From contig JASLAV010000604.1 of NCBI GenBank assembly GCA_030146905.1, forward strand, positions 1 through 8,897: a DNA stretch of 8,897 nt, given 5' to 3'. This DNA comes from Lentzea sp. (GTDB taxonomy: Bacteria > Actinomycetota > Actinomycetes > Mycobacteriales > Pseudonocardiaceae). The position numbers and the translations under genes are program-made. The notes under the pieces are model-generated. The model ran no database searches. It had not been told where the DNA came from and saw only the letters and a list, made by a program, of their open reading frames with translations. Each line of letters begins with the position of its first letter. Position 1 is the stretch's first letter. Shown piece by piece: positions 6,783 to 8,897 of this stretch.

Positions 6783-7724
6783 TCATCCCCTGGACAGTGG
6801 ACGTGTGAAAACACCATCCGTTGCCCCGCGCCTGCGGATCAACAACACGAACGCGGCCGCGGCGACAATACCGATCAAGTTGATTCCGAGCTGAGCCACC
6901 GCAGGGCCCACCCTGTCCCACACTCCGAGAACAGCGGCCAGCGCCGCGTACCCGGCGGCGGGCACGGTGGTGACCGAGATGAACACGCCGACGAGCGCCG
7001 CGGACTTGGCCGACGTCATCGAGAGCATGCCCGCCGCGCCCGCCAGCAGGGCGACGATCAGCGAGAACGGCCCGAACTGGTAGATGAACTCCGACTCGGT
7101 CCCGTTCAGCAGCGTCTCGCGGTCCAGCAGTCCCACCCCGGAGCCGAGCCAGGTCAGCACCGAGGTGACCGCCATGGCCAGCGGGAACCCGATCGCGAGC
7201 GCGATCGCGGCCCTGCGCACCAGGTCCCAGCGCTTCGCGACGAGCCCGACGGCGACAGCGGCGAGAGGACCGAACTCCGGGCCCACGACCATCGCGCCGA
7301 CCAGCGTCACCGTGGAGTTCGTCGCGATGCCGACGGCCCCGAGCAGGCACGAGATCGTGAGGAACGCCTGGAAGGTGACGCTCGGCTTGGACTCCTCGCC
7401 GGTCTTCGCGATCAGCTCGTCCCAGACGATCACGTCGGAACCCTCACCGGGCGCGTTCTCCTGCGCCCGGTCGGCGGCGTCGGACAGCGACGTGTCGATC
7501 GTCTCGATCGTGATGCCGCCGTCGCGGTCGATCTCCAGGACGCACAGCGCGCTGACGATCTCGTCGACCGACTCGCGCGCCACGTCCGCCGTGATCAGGT
7601 CGCCCTCGGGGTCGACCGCCGCACCACGCAGGACCACCAGGTGGGTGGCTCCCGCGTGGTCGCGGAGGATCTTGCACGCGGCGTCGGCCTGGTCCGCGGG
7701 GCAGACCACCCGCAGCCGGAGCAT
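6783..7724 (-). CDS. DUF389 family integral membrane protein
   Basis: A 313-residue protein with a soluble N-terminal region (about 1-115; [20 protein letters not shown] then an acidic linker) and a C-terminal block of about six membrane helices (roughly 119-137, 139-163, 172-193, 217-235, 240-264, 277-297). The conserved TNSTVTLVGAMVVGPEFGPL (135-154) and SAALVGVFISVTTVPAAGYA (241-260) are hallmarks of DUF389, a membrane family of unknown biochemical function. The N-terminal part looks like a small alpha/beta (possibly ACT-like) sensor domain; that is a guess. Its ATG overlaps the aspS stop by one base (TGATG), with AGAAGAG just upstream inside aspS, so translation is very likely coupled to aspS. 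The reason for pairing with a tRNA synthetase is not evident from sequence. It ends in an RRRG-containing polar tail, predicted inside the cell. Confidence 0.88.
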   Translation of the reverse strand: MLRLRVVCPADQADAACKILRDHAGATHLVVLRGAAVDPEGDLITADVARESVDEIVSALCVLEIDRDGGITIETIDTSLSDAADRAQENAPGEGSDVIVWDELIAKTGEESKPSVTFQAFLTISCLLGAVGIATNSTVTLVGAMVVGPEFGPLAAVAVGLVAKRWDLVRRAAIALAIGFPLAMAVTSVLTWLGSGVGLLDRETLLNGTESEFIYQFGPFSLIVALLAGAAGMLSMTSAKSAALVGVFISVTTVPAAGYAALAAVLGVWDRVGPAVAQLGINLIGIVAAAAFVLLIRRRGATDGVFTRPLSRG

Positions 7725-8897
7725 CAGCTCTTCTGGTCGGGCTTGGCGTCGACGCCCGCTTCCTTGCGCTGCTGGGCGGTGATCGGCGCCGGGGCCGCGG
7801 TCAGCGGGTCGTAGCCGCCGCCGGACTTCGGGAACGCGATGACCTCGCGGATCGAGTCGACGCCCGCGAGCAGCATGCAGAGGCGGTCCCAGCCGAGCGC
7901 GATGCCGCCGTGGGGCGGGGCGCCGAACTTGAAAGCGTCGAGCAGGAAGCCGAACTTCTCCTGCGCCTCCTCCGCACCGATGCCCATCACGTTGAACGCG
8001 CGCTGCTGCACGTCGGCGCGGTGGATACGGATGGAGCCACCGCCGAGCTCGTTGCCGTTGAGGATCACGTCGTAGGCGTAGGCCAGCGCGTTGCCGGGGT
8101 CGTCCTCGAAGTTGTCGATCCACTCCGGCGTGGGCGAGGTGAACGCGTGGTGCAGCGCCGTCCACTTGCCGCCGCCGACCGCGACGTCACCGGCCTCGAG
8201 CTTGTCGACGGCCTCGAACATCGGGAAGTCGACCACCCAGGCGAACGCCCAGGCGTTCTCGTCGATCAGGCCGACGCGGTGCGCGATCTCGACGCGGGCG
8301 GCACCCAGCAGGGCGCGCGCGTCACGCGGGTCGCCCGCCGCGAAGAAGATGCAGTCGCCGGGGTTGGCGCCGACGGCCTTCGCGAGACCGTCGCGCTCGG
8401 CGTCGGTGAGGTTCTTCGCGACCGGGCCGCCGAGCGTGCCGTCCTCGCCGACGAGCACGTACGCGAGACCCTTGTGGCCGCGCTGCTTCGCGAACTCCTG
8501 CCAGCCGTCGAGCGTGCGGCGCGGCTGCGAGGCGCCACCCGGCATGACGACGGCGCCGACGTACGGCGCCTGGAACACGCGGAACGTCGTGTCCTTGAAG
8601 TACTCGGTCAGCTCGGTGAGCTCGACGTCGAAGCGCAGGTCCGGCTTGTCCGAGCCGTACTTCGCCATCGCCTCCGCGTAGGAGATGCGGCGGAACGGCA
8701 GCGGCAGCTCGACGTCCTTGAGCTCCTTCCAGATGGTGGAGAGGAGCTTCTCGGTCAGCGCGATGACGTCGTCCTGCTCGACGAAGCTCATCTCGATGTC
8801 GAGCTGGGTGAACTCCGGCTGGCGGTCGGCGCGGAAGTCCTCGTCGCGGTAGCAGCGCGCGATCTGGTAGTAGCGCTCCAGGCCACCGACCATGAGC
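7724..8897 (-). CDS. aspS: Aspartyl-tRNA synthetase, N-terminus cut by window edge
   Basis: A class II aminoacyl-tRNA synthetase that charges tRNA with aspartate. About 390 C-terminal residues are visible. Motif 2 is complete at the cut end: [20 protein letters not shown] followed by [10 protein letters not shown]. Then comes the bacterial-type insertion (GAD) domain (about residues 90-240 of the visible part), DFPMFE, the [11 protein letters not shown] stretch, and motif 3 [19 protein letters not shown] with its ATP-binding Arg. The ending [20 protein letters not shown] is standard for the bacterial enzyme. Missing are the anticodon-binding OB domain and motif 1, beyond the right edge. Because of that I cannot tell whether it is a discriminating or a nondiscriminating (Asp/Asn) enzyme. 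The stop overlaps the start of the DUF389 gene, so the two form an operon. Confidence 0.97.
   Translation of the reverse strand, partial: LMVGGLERYYQIARCYRDEDFRADRQPEFTQLDIEMSFVEQDDVIALTEKLLSTIWKELKDVELPLPFRRISYAEAMAKYGSDKPDLRFDVELTELTEYFKDTTFRVFQAPYVGAVVMPGGASQPRRTLDGWQEFAKQRGHKGLAYVLVGEDGTLGGPVAKNLTDAERDGLAKAVGANPGDCIFFAAGDPRDARALLGAARVEIAHRVGLIDENAWAFAWVVDFPMFEAVDKLEAGDVAVGGGKWTALHHAFTSPTPEWIDNFEDDPGNALAYAYDVILNGNELGGGSIRIHRADVQQRAFNVMGIGAEEAQEKFGFLLDAFKFGAPPHGGIALGWDRLCMLLAGVDSIREVIAFPKSGGGYDPLTAAPAPITAQQRKEAGVDAKPDQKS

Noticed and set aside
7725..8165. Upstream extension of the DUF389 frame into aspS
   Set aside because: It overlaps motif-bearing aspS sequence in a different frame; the ATG at 7724 has the TGATG coupling and begins the recognisable protein.

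Overview
The window is very GC-rich, uses GTG starts freely, and has the codon bias and protein families of a filamentous actinomycete. The order Pseudonocardiales (Lentzea, Saccharothrix or Actinosynnema type) is my best guess from the general look of the proteins; no 16S or other marker is present to confirm it. I see no phage, plasmid, CRISPR, RNA gene or intact mobile element. This is chromosomal housekeeping and regulatory sequence, with one locus that has been eroded by deletions.

Layout from left to right. (1) 1-1648, minus strand: a CpdB-like metallophosphatase (2',3'-cyclic nucleotide phosphodiesterase / 3'- or 5'-nucleotidase), cut by the left window edge at its C-terminus and without a signal peptide. 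A near-perfect 13-bp inverted repeat lies directly upstream of its ribosome-binding site. (2) 1706-1965, minus strand: a broken remnant of a small DUF5666-like protein gene, missing its signal peptide and carrying a frameshift. (3) 2072-4160, plus strand: an intact OmpR-type response regulator overlapping an intact sensor histidine kinase, preceded by CACAG repeats spaced 11 bp that look like an autoregulatory operator. (4) 4181-4713, plus strand: a remnant of a GT39-type membrane glycosyltransferase that has lost its N-terminus and its centre. (5) 4489-5454, minus strand: an SGNH hydrolase whose last ~80 codons run antisense through the glycosyltransferase remnant, so its natural end seems to have been replaced. 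(6) 5496-6662, minus strand: an APH-like kinase whose catalytic motif has Thr where Asp is expected. (7) 6783-7724, minus strand: a DUF389 membrane protein. (8) 7724-8897, minus strand: aspS (aspartyl-tRNA synthetase), cut at its N-terminus by the right edge and overlapping the DUF389 gene by one base (TGATG).

Functionally, aspS-DUF389 looks like a translationally coupled operon, and the kinase and SGNH genes may follow as a second co-directional unit. The two-component system sits between two decayed genes of types I associate with this kind of regulator, so it may have lost its local targets. I do not find a convincing new multi-gene system. The most informative signals are this local decay, the re-ended SGNH gene, the altered kinase motif and the two inverted or direct repeats near start sites.
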